Program-made: the position numbers and the translations under genes | Assembly: GCA_016875635.1 (NCBI GenBank) | Contig: VGPD01000001.1 | Location: forward strand, 1-64,000 | Length of the DNA: 64,000 nucleotides | Direction: 5' to 3' | Origin: Chloroflexota bacterium | Lineage (GTDB): Bacteria; Chloroflexota; Dehalococcoidia; UBA2979 | In this document: one piece after another, positions 16,697-25,795 of the stretch | Numbering within the stretch: the stretch's first letter is position 1 | How the letters are laid out: every line of letters starts with the position of its first letter | The notes under the pieces: generated by a model | Told to the model about the DNA's origin: nothing | What the model saw: the letters and a program-made list of their open reading frames with translations, nothing else | The model's database searches: none

Positions 16697-17928
16697 TGAC
16701 GGACAAGGCAATCCGGACGGTCCAGAAGTACGGTGGCTCCTCGGTCGCCACGGCCGATCACATCAAGCGGGTCGCCGGACGCGTCGCGGAGCGTCGTCGC
16801 AAGGGCGAGCAGATGGTGGTCGTCGTCTCTGCGATGGGGGACACGACAGACGACCTCATCGAACTCGCGAACGCCATCAACCCGAAGCCCAACCAGCGTG
16901 AGATGGATGTCCTGCTCCACACCGGGGAGATCGTCTCCTCCACCCTGCTCTCGATGGCGCTCGATGCCCTGGGCGTGGACGCGGTCAGCCTCACCGGTGC
17001 GCAGGCCGGCATCAAGACGGACGCGGTCTACGGCCGCGCGCGCATCGCGGACATCGACACCACCCGCATGGAGCGCGAACTCGCCGCGGGTCGAGTGGTG
17101 ATCGTCGCCGGCTTCCAGGGCATCTCCGAGGACTTCGACGTCACCACGCTGGGCCGGGGCGGCAGCGACACGACGGCGGTCGCCCTCGCGGCAGCGCTGA
17201 AGGCGACGACCTGCGAGATCTACACGGACGTGCCGGGCATCTTCACCGCCGACCCGCGTGTGGTGCCGCAGGCCCGTCCGCTGCGCGAGATCGGGTACGA
17301 GGAAATGCTGGAACTCGCCTCGACCGGCGCACGAGTGATGCACGCCCGTGCCGTCGAGGTGGGGGCGATCTATGACGTGCCGATCCTGGTCGCCAGCACG
17401 TTCGACGCAAGTGCACCCGGGACGTTGATCCACAGGGAGATGACGATGGAACAGGGCAACAAAGTCCGCGGCATCGCGCACCAGGACAAGATCTCCAAGA
17501 TCACGGTCCGAGGAGTTCCGGACCGCCCCGGTATCGCGGCGCAGATCTTCGAGCCGCTGGCCGAAGCCCACGTCTCCGTCGACACCATCGTCCAGAACGC
17601 GAGCGTCGAACGGCTCACTGACCTCACCTTCACGGTCACGCCCGCCGACTTCGCCCACGCGCTGGAGGTGATCAACGACCTGATGCCGAAGATCGGCGCC
17701 CGCGAGGTGGTCTCCGCCCCCGACCTCGGCACGGTCTCGATCGTCGGCACCGGAATGGCCAGCGCGCCGGGCTACGCCGCCCGGATGTTCCGCACGCTCT
17801 TCGACCACGGCGTGAACATCGAGATGATCTCGACGAGCGACATCCGCATCACCTGCGTCGTGGACTCATCCCGGGTCGCAGACGCCGTCCGTGCCCTCCA
17901 CGCTGCCTTCGAACTCGACCGGGGCTAG
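16696..17928 (+). CDS. lysC: Aspartokinase
   Basis: LysC phosphorylates aspartate, the entry to the Asd-DapA-DapB and ThrB branches in this window. The 410-residue protein begins with [13 protein letters not shown], then the kinase motif [16 protein letters not shown] and [11 protein letters not shown], and ends with two ACT domains (about 265-335 and 345-410). These allow feedback inhibition by lysine and/or threonine. It resembles the Bacillus/actinobacterial class with tandem ACT, and could also make the ACT-only beta subunit from an internal start such as the ATG at 17443. A GTG at 16693 is an alternative start. It overlaps the thrB stop. Confidence 0.93.
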   Translation: MTDKAIRTVQKYGGSSVATADHIKRVAGRVAERRRKGEQMVVVVSAMGDTTDDLIELANAINPKPNQREMDVLLHTGEIVSSTLLSMALDALGVDAVSLTGAQAGIKTDAVYGRARIADIDTTRMERELAAGRVVIVAGFQGISEDFDVTTLGRGGSDTTAVALAAALKATTCEIYTDVPGIFTADPRVVPQARPLREIGYEEMLELASTGARVMHARAVEVGAIYDVPILVASTFDASAPGTLIHREMTMEQGNKVRGIAHQDKISKITVRGVPDRPGIAAQIFEPLAEAHVSVDTIVQNASVERLTDLTFTVTPADFAHALEVINDLMPKIGAREVVSAPDLGTVSIVGTGMASAPGYAARMFRTLFDHGVNIEMISTSDIRITCVVDSSRVADAVRALHAAFELDRG

Positions 17929-17999
17929 GCGGCTCCTCGTCTACCCCCGAGGCGGTGCCTGAAGGCGCCTCTGTCTTTGACTTCCTATGCCACCAGAAT

Positions 18000-18016
18000 G
18001 GTTGCGTAACGCAACC
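18000..18016. promoter_or_regulatory. Inverted repeat in the dnaE upstream region
   Basis: GGTTGCG-TAA-CGCAACC is a perfect 7-bp inverted repeat with a 3-base centre. It lies in the 191-base gap between lysC and dnaE, next to a TTGACT hexamer at 17977-17982. It could be an operator or a short hairpin. No good -10 box at the right distance was found, and nothing else was recognised in the gap. Confidence 0.3.
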
Positions 18017-18119
18017 GGGCGGAGTAGCGTCGCGAGTCCGGGTGGATCGCACGCCCGTTCGCGTATCTGTATATGCTGATGACGCGTTCCTGACGCCTCC
18101 GAGGACGCCCCTACCGCCG

Positions 18120-21100
18120 ATGTTCACCCACCTCCACGTCCACTCCGAGTACTCCCTCCTCGACGGCCTGTCGAAGGTGGAGCCGCTCGTGAAGCGTGCG
18201 AAGGAGATGGGCCAGAACGCTCTCGCCATCACGGACCACGGCGCCCTGTACGGCGCGATCGAGTTCTACGAGACGGCGAAGAAGTACGACCTGAAACCCA
18301 TCCTGGGCATCGAGGCGTATGTCGCCCCGAAGTCGCGCTTCGACAAGGACCCGAAGAGCCGCTGGCCTCACCACCTCACGATGCTCGCCACCAGCGAGGC
18401 GGGCTACAGCAATCTGATCAAGCTGAGCAGCGCCAGCCACCTCGAGGGCTTCTACTACCGGCCGAGGATGGACAAAGAGCTGCTGGAGCAGCACTCCGAG
18501 GGGCTGATCGTGCTCTCCGGGTGCCCCTCGGGCGAGTTCATGTCCGCGCTCCGCGACGGCGACGAGAAGCGCGCGATGGAGGTCGCCGGCTGGTACGCCG
18601 ACGTCTACAAGGGTCGTTACTACCTCGAGATGATGGACCACGGCATCGTGGAGTTCTCCGCGCTGATGCCGAAGGTCGCCGAGATCGGCAGGCGGATGGG
18701 GCTGCCGCTCGTCGTCACGAACGACTCGCACTACACCCATCACGACGACCACCGCGCGCACGAGGTGCTGCTCTGCATCGGGTCCAACACCACCGTGCAC
18801 GACGAGAAGCGCTTCAAGCTGGACGGCAACACCTTCTACCTCCGCTCCGAGGCGGAGATGCGCTCGGTGTTCCCTAGCCTGCCCGAGGCGGCCGACAACA
18901 CGCAGGTGATCGCGGAGCAGGTCGACATCAAGTTGAGTTTCGGCCGCGCGATGCTCCCCGACCCGGGCGTGCCGGCCGGGACCACGGCGCGCGACTGGCT
19001 GCACGAACTGTGCGAGGCCGGCCTCTATCGCCGCTATGGTCACCCGACCGAGTCTCAGCACGAGCGGCTGCGTTACGAGCTCGAAGTAGTAGCGAAGACG
19101 GGCTTCGACGAGTACATGCTGATCGTGCGCGACATCGCTCACTACGCGAAGGAACACGGCATCCGCATGGGTGTCAGGGGTTCCGCCGCGTCTTCGATCA
19201 TCCTCTACACCTTGGACGTCACCGACATCGACCCGCTGGAGTACGGCCTGGTGTTTGAGCGGTTCCTGAACCCGGAACGCATCTCGATGCCGGACGTGGA
19301 CTTCGATTTCGCGGACGACCGCCGCGAAGAGGTTATCCGCTACACCGTGGCGAAGTATGGCCGCGACCGCGTCGCGCAGATCTGTACCTTCGGGACGCTG
19401 GGCGCCAAGGCGGCGCTGCGTGACTCCGGCCGTGCGCTCGGCATGGACTACGCCGCCGCTGACCGTGTGGCGCGGATGGTGCCCGAGACGCTCAACATCA
19501 CGCTGGAGGATGCGCTCTCCCACTCCCAGGAGATGGCTGCCGCATACGAGACCGAGGCCGCCGTCCGCGAACTCGTCGACACCGCCCGCAAGCTCGAGGG
19601 TGTCGCGCGTCACGCCTCGACACACGCGGCGGGCGTCGTCATCTCGCGCGAGCCATTGGTCGAGGTGGTCCCGCTTCAGCGCGCGACGAAGAAGGACGCC
19701 GACGACGAGACCGGCGTCCCCACAACCCAGTACGCGATGGCAGAGATCGAGAAGATCGGCCTCCTCAAGATCGACTACCTCGGCCTGACGAACCTCACGA
19801 TCCTCGGCAAGGCGATCGAGGAGATCGAACGCCGGCGCGGCGAGCACATCGACCTGTTGACCATCCCCGATGGGGACGAGGCAGCCGCGGAGTTGCTCGC
19901 GGCCGGTGAGACCTTCGGTGTGTTCCAGATGGAGTCGGCGGGGATGCGCCGCTACGTCGTGGAGCTGAAGCCGAAGGACATCCGAGAGCTCTCCGCGATG
20001 GTCGCGCTCTTCCGTCCGGGTCCGCTTGAGCACATCCCGCGCTTCATCGACGTGAAGCATGGCCGTGTCGCCCCGTACTACGCGCACGAGGACCTTCGTC
20101 CGATCCTCGACGAGACATACGGCGTGATCACGTACCAGGAGCAGGTGCTCCAGATCGCGCGCACGTTCGCCGGCTATTCGCTGGGCCAGGCGGACGTCAT
20201 GCGCAAGGCGATGGGGAAGAAGAACGCCGCTGTAATGGTGGAGGAGCGCTCGCGTTTCCTCGATGGCATCAGGGCCAACGGCTACACGGAAAAACTGGGA
20301 AACGACCTCTTCGACCTGATCCAGCCGTTCTCCGGCTACGCCTTCAACAAGGCGCACGCTACCTGTTACGGCGTCATCGCGTACCAGACCGCGTATCTGA
20401 AGGCGCACTACACCGTCGAGTACATGTGCGCGGTCCTCCAGTCGGCGAGCGGCAACACTGACCGGATCGCGGCTGCCCTCGCCGAATGCCACCGCCTCGG
20501 GATCACCGTGATGGCACCCGACGTCAACCGGAGCGAGGCGAACTTCGCCATCGAAGTGGCCGAGGATGGGCGTGACGGCATCCGGTACGGCCTCGCGCAG
20601 ATCAAGAACGTCGGCGCCGGTGCGGTCGAGGGCCTGCTCACGGAGCGTCGCGGGGCTGGGCCGTTCGCCAACCTCGAGGATTTTGCGCGGCGCATCAGCG
20701 CCCGTGAGATCAACAAGCGGGTGCTGGAGGCGCTGGCCCGCGCCGGCGCCATGGACAGCCTCGGCAGCCGCGGTGGGATCATCGGCGGGCTGGACCGGAT
20801 CCTCTCGCTCGCGCAGCAGGAACAACGGTTGCGCGAGACCGGACAGACATCGATGTTCGACCTCTTCGGGGCGCAGGTCGCCACGCCGTTGCCGGCCCTG
20901 GAGATCGAGAGCGTCGTGATCCCGCAGCAGCAGTTGCTCCAGTGGGAGAAGGAACTGCTCGGCACCTACCTGTCGGAACACCCCTTCCAGCAGGCGTCGC
21001 ATCACCTCGCAGAGTGGGTGACGCACACCCTCTCCGAGGTGACCGCTGACCTCGTGGGCCAGGAAGCCGTCATCGCAGGCACGGTGGTCGGGGTACGCTC

Positions 21101-21827
21101 GCTCGCCACGAAACAGGGGAAGGCATTCGCCGCCGTCACCCTGGAGGACCTCAGCGGCCAGATGGAGGTCGTCGTCTGGTCCGACCAGTACGAGCCGTGG
21201 AAGGCACGCGGCCTGCTCTTTGAGGGCACCGTGCTGATGGTGAAAGTCACCATCCGCCAGCGCGGTGATCGCCTGACGGTCGCGGCGGCCGAGGCCACCC
21301 CGTACGACTACGAGGACGGCCGACCTGCGGACGCCAACCTCTCCCGGTTTATCGTGCGTCGTACGCCCTCGCAGCCACGGGCCGCCGAGGAGTCGCCTTC
21401 CTACCCGGGCCCCGCCTCGCCACCGCCGGCCCCTGGTCCAGGCCGCCGCCCCGACCTCCACATCGTCGCACCGGACGAACGCCCCGCCCCCGAGCCCGTC
21501 GAAGTCCCGCCGAGCGCGCCGCGCGCCGATCTGACCGGCCCCCATCGCCTCGTGGTCGCGATGGAGGAGACGACTGATCAGGCTGCGGACCTGCGCCGCC
21601 TGCAGCGGATCTGCGCGCTCCTCGACGAACATCAGGGTGACACCACCGTCGAGATCGTGATCCGGCAGCGAGGCGGCGCCTCCGCCCGGTTCCGCAGGGG
21701 CGGTGTCGATCCCGCAGCGCTGGAAGAACTGCTGAAGCGGCTGCGCGGATTGCTCGGAGTCCTGGGCGACGCCCGCGAGGCAGGCACCGCGACATCGGAC
21801 GCGCTCGCCGTCGCTGCGGGCGGTTAG
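18120..21827 (+). CDS. dnaE: DNA polymerase III subunit alpha
   Basis: Replicative polymerase catalytic subunit, 1235 residues. The ATG at 18120 gives the canonical MFTHLHVHSEYSLLDG, the start of the PHP domain (about 1-270) with metal-binding histidines kept. The palm catalytic acids lie in MPDVDFDFADDRREE. The fingers/thumb segment AFNKAHATCYGVIAYQTAYLKAHY is followed by a helix-hairpin-helix region and an OB fold (about 985-1070, AVIAGTVVGVR). A Pro-rich linker near residues 1085-1150 leads to a C-terminal clamp-loader-binding-like domain. An upstream in-frame extension to 17955 is unlikely because it is not conserved-looking. Confidence 0.95.
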   Translation: MFTHLHVHSEYSLLDGLSKVEPLVKRAKEMGQNALAITDHGALYGAIEFYETAKKYDLKPILGIEAYVAPKSRFDKDPKSRWPHHLTMLATSEAGYSNLIKLSSASHLEGFYYRPRMDKELLEQHSEGLIVLSGCPSGEFMSALRDGDEKRAMEVAGWYADVYKGRYYLEMMDHGIVEFSALMPKVAEIGRRMGLPLVVTNDSHYTHHDDHRAHEVLLCIGSNTTVHDEKRFKLDGNTFYLRSEAEMRSVFPSLPEAADNTQVIAEQVDIKLSFGRAMLPDPGVPAGTTARDWLHELCEAGLYRRYGHPTESQHERLRYELEVVAKTGFDEYMLIVRDIAHYAKEHGIRMGVRGSAASSIILYTLDVTDIDPLEYGLVFERFLNPERISMPDVDFDFADDRREEVIRYTVAKYGRDRVAQICTFGTLGAKAALRDSGRALGMDYAAADRVARMVPETLNITLEDALSHSQEMAAAYETEAAVRELVDTARKLEGVARHASTHAAGVVISREPLVEVVPLQRATKKDADDETGVPTTQYAMAEIEKIGLLKIDYLGLTNLTILGKAIEEIERRRGEHIDLLTIPDGDEAAAELLAAGETFGVFQMESAGMRRYVVELKPKDIRELSAMVALFRPGPLEHIPRFIDVKHGRVAPYYAHEDLRPILDETYGVITYQEQVLQIARTFAGYSLGQADVMRKAMGKKNAAVMVEERSRFLDGIRANGYTEKLGNDLFDLIQPFSGYAFNKAHATCYGVIAYQTAYLKAHYTVEYMCAVLQSASGNTDRIAAALAECHRLGITVMAPDVNRSEANFAIEVAEDGRDGIRYGLAQIKNVGAGAVEGLLTERRGAGPFANLEDFARRISAREINKRVLEALARAGAMDSLGSRGGIIGGLDRILSLAQQEQRLRETGQTSMFDLFGAQVATPLPALEIESVVIPQQQLLQWEKELLGTYLSEHPFQQASHHLAEWVTHTLSEVTADLVGQEAVIAGTVVGVRSLATKQGKAFAAVTLEDLSGQMEVVVWSDQYEPWKARGLLFEGTVLMVKVTIRQRGDRLTVAAAEATPYDYEDGRPADANLSRFIVRRTPSQPRAAEESPSYPGPASPPPAPGPGRRPDLHIVAPDERPAPEPVEVPPSAPRADLTGPHRLVVAMEETTDQAADLRRLQRICALLDEHQGDTTVEIVIRQRGGASARFRRGGVDPAALEELLKRLRGLLGVLGDAREAGTATSDALAVAAGG

Positions 21828-21870
21828 CCGAGACTTCACACTTCCTAAACACGGCCTGATGTGCGCCCGC

Positions 21871-21876
21871 TAGACT
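21871..21876 (+). promoter_or_regulatory. TAGACT -10 box upstream of the first MoxR operon
   Basis: The same TAGACT hexamer as at 396 and 15797, but here 30 bases before the ATG at 21907. That leaves a leader of about 24 bases with a gggag ribosome-binding site. The preceding 40 bases follow the dnaE stop and show no clear terminator. Confidence 0.4.
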
Positions 21877-21906
21877 GGCCTTCTCGCCTCGTTGACGGGA
21901 GAGCCC

Positions 21907-22905
21907 ATGGCTCAATTCGCCGCTGGCCCCGCAGGTTCTGATCCGCGATCGCATGTGCTCCACCGTGAGGTAGAGGCGATTCGTGCTGAGGTCGGGCGTG
22001 TCATCGTCGGGCAACAGGGGTTGATTGACCGCCTGCTCGTGGCGCTGCTCACGAACAACCACGCGCTGATCGAGGGTGTCCCCGGACTCGCGAAGACGCT
22101 GGCGGTCTCCACGCTCGCACGCGCGCTCGAATGCTCGTTCTCGCGGATCCAGTTCACGCCGGACCTGCTGCCCGCGGATGTGACCGGAACCCTGATCTAC
22201 AACCCGCAGGACGCGGAGTTCCACACTCGTCGTGGTCCGATCTTCGCGAATGTGGTCCTTGCCGACGAGATCAACCGCGCCCCCGCGAAGGTGCAGTCCG
22301 CGCTCCTCGAGGCGATGCAGGAGCGCACCGTCTCGATCGGGGGCCAGACCCACCCCCTGCCCGACCCATTCCTGGTGCTCGCGACGCAGAACCCGATTGA
22401 GCAAGAGGGCACGTACCCGCTGCCCGAGGCACAGCTCGACCGCTTCATGCTGAAGATCGTCGTCCACTACCCGGAGCGTGAGCAGGAGCGTGAGATCCTC
22501 GCGCGCTCGCTCGACCAGGAGCCGCCGCAGGCACGCCCGGTCGTCGCCCTCGCGGAGATCGCACGGCTCCGCGAGGGGGTGAGGGCCGTCGAGGTGAACG
22601 AGCGGTTGCGCGAGTACATCGTCCGCATCGTTGAGGCGACACGGGAACCGGCGCGCTTCCGCCTGGCCGAATTGCAGCCGTTGCTGGAATTCGGCGTTTC
22701 GCCGCGAGCCGCCATCTTCCTCGCCCGCGCCGCGCAGGCCTATGCCTTCCTCGATGGGCGGACGTTCACCACGCCCGAGGATGTAAAGGCGCTGGCGCCC
22801 GACGTGCTCCGCCACCGCCTGATCCTCACCTACGAAGCGGAGGCGCGCGGGGTCGACGCGGACGAGGTCGCCACGCGCATCCTCGAAAGCGTCGGGATCC
22901 CCTAG
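21907..22905 (+). CDS. MoxR-family AAA ATPase (first copy)
   Basis: MoxR ATPases act as chaperones that insert cofactors or activate partners with VWA domains. The 332-residue protein has Walker [28 protein letters not shown], Walker B LADEINRAPAK, sensor 1 [22 protein letters not shown], and the lid domain ending VLRHRLILTYEAEA. The ATG at 21907 (gggag upstream) gives a normal length. It is the first gene of a five-gene operon with DUF58, a BatD-like protein, BatA and a BatB/BatC fusion. Confidence 0.93.
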   Translation: MAQFAAGPAGSDPRSHVLHREVEAIRAEVGRVIVGQQGLIDRLLVALLTNNHALIEGVPGLAKTLAVSTLARALECSFSRIQFTPDLLPADVTGTLIYNPQDAEFHTRRGPIFANVVLADEINRAPAKVQSALLEAMQERTVSIGGQTHPLPDPFLVLATQNPIEQEGTYPLPEAQLDRFMLKIVVHYPEREQEREILARSLDQEPPQARPVVALAEIARLREGVRAVEVNERLREYIVRIVEATREPARFRLAELQPLLEFGVSPRAAIFLARAAQAYAFLDGRTFTTPEDVKALAPDVLRHRLILTYEAEARGVDADEVATRILESVGIP

Positions 22906-22913
22906 GGCCGGCC

Positions 22914-23837
22914 ATGACCCCCCTCGGCAGACCGGACACCGAGGATGAGGCGCTCGCGCTGAGCGCGGAGGCACTCGCCCGTGTCCGCGCCATCGAGATC
23001 CGCGCGCGGCGACGGGCCGCCAGCATGACCACAGGCAACTACCGTTCGATCTTCCGTGGTTCGGGCATCGAATTCGCCGAGGCCCGCGAGTATGTGCCCG
23101 GTGACGACGCCCGGCGGATCGACTGGAACGTCACGGCCCGCATGGGCAGGCCCTGGGTGAAAGAGTACGTCGAGGAACGCGAACTCACGGTCGTCTGCGC
23201 CGTGGATGTCTCGGCGTCCGCCCTCGCAGCGCGTCCCGCGCGGGGCCGCTTCGAGGCCGCGGCGGAGGCCGTCGCGCTCCTTGGGTTCTCCGCTACCTTC
23301 AACCACGATCGCGCCGGACTGCTGCTCTTCGATGACGGTGTACGTTCCTTCACCCCACCCCGTCGAGGCGTGCGACAGGTGGCGCGTCTGGTCGGCGACG
23401 TCCTGCGCGCGCAGCAGTCCGCGCATGGCCACACCACCGACATCGGGGCGGCGGCTGACTACCTCGGGCGCGTCCTGCGTCGCCGTTCCACGGTGTTCCT
23501 GATCTCCGACTTCATCGCCAGCGGTTACGAGGAGTCGCTCCGTGGCCTGGCCCGCCGGCACGAGGTGATCGCGATCACCCTGGTCGACCCGCTGGACGTC
23601 GCACTCCCCGATGTCGGCATCGTCGAAGTCGTGGACGCGGAGCGGGGAGGACATCTGCTGCTCGACTCATCGAGCACGCGCGTACGGGAGGCGTATGCGG
23701 AGGCCGCGGCCGTCCGTGCGTCACGGCGGAAGCGGTCGCTGGCGACCGCCGGTGTCGACGAGATCGAGGTTCACCTCGACTGCGATGTCACGGCGCCGCT
23801 GGTCTCATATTTCCGCCATCGTGCGAGGGCGGTCTAG
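22914..23837 (+). CDS. DUF58 domain protein (first copy)
   Basis: The 307-residue soluble protein carries the DUF58 signature around residues 45-75: GIEFAEAREYVPGDDARRIDWNVTAR has been read in two parts, with R-x-Y-x-x-G-D-D-x-R-x-I-D-W. The rest has a VWA-like fold (VVCAVDVSASALA; VFLISDFIAS). The second motif differs from the usual DxSxSM, since DVSASA lacks the last Met. It follows MoxR by 8 bases and its stop abuts the next gene, the normal MoxR-DUF58 pairing. Confidence 0.9.
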   Translation: MTPLGRPDTEDEALALSAEALARVRAIEIRARRRAASMTTGNYRSIFRGSGIEFAEAREYVPGDDARRIDWNVTARMGRPWVKEYVEERELTVVCAVDVSASALAARPARGRFEAAAEAVALLGFSATFNHDRAGLLLFDDGVRSFTPPRRGVRQVARLVGDVLRAQQSAHGHTTDIGAAADYLGRVLRRRSTVFLISDFIASGYEESLRGLARRHEVIAITLVDPLDVALPDVGIVEVVDAERGGHLLLDSSSTRVREAYAEAAAVRASRRKRSLATAGVDEIEVHLDCDVTAPLVSYFRHRARAV

Positions 23838-24839
23838 ATGCGTGTTGGGCTCGTCCTGCTTGTGGTCGTGGTGGCCCTCTCTGCACTCGCGCCACGCGCC
23901 GCTGTCGCTCAGCAGCCCCCCGCGCCGATCCTCGGAGTCGAGGTCACGATGAACCGTCACGATCCATCGATCGGCGATCGTCTGCTGCTCATGCTGCGGG
24001 TGCGCCATCGTGCAGATGTTGCTGTGACGGCGACGCCCGAGCCGCCCGCCTCCATCGAGTTCGGTAAGCCTGCAGTGAGCACACTCGCGATGCCGGATGG
24101 TGCGGTGCAGACGACCGTGACATGGACCGTGCAGCCATTCGTGGTCGGACGGGTCAGGCTCTCCCCCTTCCCCGTCGCCTGGGTGACACAGGACGGCCGC
24201 ACCGGCCGGTTCCAGGTTCAGACGCCCGACTTCGAGGTGGTCCCGACGCGCGGACCAGACGATACCGCCCTGCGTCCGCTGAAGGATCCGGTGACCGTCC
24301 CCGGTGGGCCTGCGGCATGGTTGCGTCCGACGCTGACGGTGCTTGCCGTGGTCGGTGGTCTGGCGCTGATCGCCGGGGCGGGCATCTTGGTCGTCCGCCG
24401 CCTGCGCCTGGTGCTCCGCCGCATCCGAGGGGAGATCGAGGTGGAGCCGGCGCCCGTGCCGCTCACCGCGGAGGCTTCCGCCCGCGAATTCCTCGATGAC
24501 CTCGCCGGCATAACGCTGGTCGATCCCTCGGCGTTCGAGCGGTACTACGGCACGATCGCAGCGGTCGTCCGCCGCTATCTCTCGGAACGCATCGGCTTCA
24601 ACGCTCACGCGCTCACCACGGAAGAGCTCGAACGACGTATGACCACGAACGGCGTCGACCGCTGGCAGGCCCGCCTCGTCGGAGGTCTCCTCGAACGCTG
24701 CGACGCGGCCGTGTATGCGCACCGCTTCCCGGATCCCGCCTCGGCCGACCACGACCTCACCGTCGCCTACGAAATTGTGGAGTTGTCCCGACCCGGCGCG
24801 GCCCCGACCGGCGTGCTCCCCCGTGGGGTGACCGCGTGA
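23838..24839 (+). CDS. BatD-like membrane protein
   Basis: The 333-residue protein has a signal peptide (LVLLVVVVALSALAPRAAVAQQ, cleavage near residue 25), an extracytoplasmic beta-rich domain to about residue 150 (EVTMNRHDPSIGDRLLL, like the first domain of BatD oxygen-tolerance proteins), one membrane span (TVLAVVGGLALIAGAGILVV, about 160-182) and a helical cytoplasmic domain. It is shorter than typical BatD. It lies between DUF58 and BatA; its stop overlaps the BatA start by 4 bases. Confidence 0.75.
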   Translation: MRVGLVLLVVVVALSALAPRAAVAQQPPAPILGVEVTMNRHDPSIGDRLLLMLRVRHRADVAVTATPEPPASIEFGKPAVSTLAMPDGAVQTTVTWTVQPFVVGRVRLSPFPVAWVTQDGRTGRFQVQTPDFEVVPTRGPDDTALRPLKDPVTVPGGPAAWLRPTLTVLAVVGGLALIAGAGILVVRRLRLVLRRIRGEIEVEPAPVPLTAEASAREFLDDLAGITLVDPSAFERYYGTIAAVVRRYLSERIGFNAHALTTEELERRMTTNGVDRWQARLVGGLLERCDAAVYAHRFPDPASADHDLTVAYEIVELSRPGAAPTGVLPRGVTA

Positions 24840-25795
24840 TCCCCGGCCTCGCTGGCGCTCCCGGTTTCGAGGGCTTCGCGTTCGCGACGCCGGTCCTGCT
24901 GTTCCTGCTGCCCGCTGTCGCCGTGCTGGCGCTCCCCGGTCTGCTCAGACGGCGGGCGGCCACGGTGATCGCAGACGGCACGCTCGCCCGTGCCGCTGCG
25001 AGGCCGACGTGGCGGCTACGTCTCCGCTGGCTTCCGGGTGCGCTTCGTGCGATCGCCATCGCGCTCCTCATCGTCGCCATCGCCCGGCCGCGACACGGGA
25101 ACGCGGTCACCGTCGCGCCCGAGGAGGGCGTCGACGTCGTGCTCTCGGTCGACGTCTCCTCCTCCATGACACAGCTGGCGGTACCGCGAGTGACGCGCCT
25201 GACAGCAGCGCAGCAGGCGGTCGCGGAGTTCGCGGATCGGCTCGATGGCGGTCGGATCGGTCTCGTTGCGTTTCAGTCGCGCGCGATCACGCTTTCGCCG
25301 CTGACCGCGGACCACAACGCGCTGAAGCAGCGCGCGAAGACCCTGGAACCCGGGCTCGTGGAGGACGGCACGGCGATTGGCCTGGGGCTCGCGGAGGCGC
25401 TCACGCTCCTCGGCGATTCCCCGGCGCGGAGCCGCGTCGTCGTGCTGCTCAGCGACGGCGAGAACAACGCGGGTAACGTGGAGCCGGCGGACGCGGCACG
25501 AGTCGCGCAGGCCCTCGGCATCCGCGTCTATACCGTTGCCTTCGCCGGTACCACCGGGGCCGCGTCCGGGCTGCAGGCGATGGCGATCACCACCGGTGCG
25601 CAGTCGTATGACGCCCGCACGCCAGACGAGTTGAAGAAGATCTACGCGGATATCGGGAACCTCGAGCGCTCGCGTCTGGGTGAACGGAAGTTCCTCGACT
25701 TCACGGAGTACGGCCCGTGGCTGGCGGGGGTCGCAGTCCTCGCGCTGCTCTCCGAAGGTGCGTTGAGGGCGACCTGGCTGAGGAGGGCGCCGTGA
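24836..25795 (+). CDS. BatA-like von Willebrand factor A membrane protein
   Basis: A 319-residue protein with two N-terminal membrane spans (LLFLLPAVAVLALPGLL and LRAIAIALLIVAIA), a VWA domain (about 90-270) and one C-terminal span (WLAGVAVLALLSEGALRA). The MIDAS metal site is complete: VVLSVDVSSSMT (DxSxS), a threonine in EDGTAIG and an aspartate in VVLLSDGENN. BatA-type proteins of the Bat operon are linked to oxidative-stress tolerance and envelope integrity in Bacteroides and Leptospira. GTG start overlapping BatD (GTGA). Confidence 0.9.
   Translation: MIPGLAGAPGFEGFAFATPVLLFLLPAVAVLALPGLLRRRAATVIADGTLARAAARPTWRLRLRWLPGALRAIAIALLIVAIARPRHGNAVTVAPEEGVDVVLSVDVSSSMTQLAVPRVTRLTAAQQAVAEFADRLDGGRIGLVAFQSRAITLSPLTADHNALKQRAKTLEPGLVEDGTAIGLGLAEALTLLGDSPARSRVVVLLSDGENNAGNVEPADAARVAQALGIRVYTVAFAGTTGAASGLQAMAITTGAQSYDARTPDELKKIYADIGNLERSRLGERKFLDFTEYGPWLAGVAVLALLSEGALRATWLRRAP

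Noticed and set aside
18111..21839. Very long antisense open frame (over 1200 codons) opposite dnaE
   Set aside because: In GC-rich DNA the antisense frame of a real gene stays open. The translation is Arg/Val/Leu/Asp/His-rich with no domain, while the sense strand is a full DnaE.
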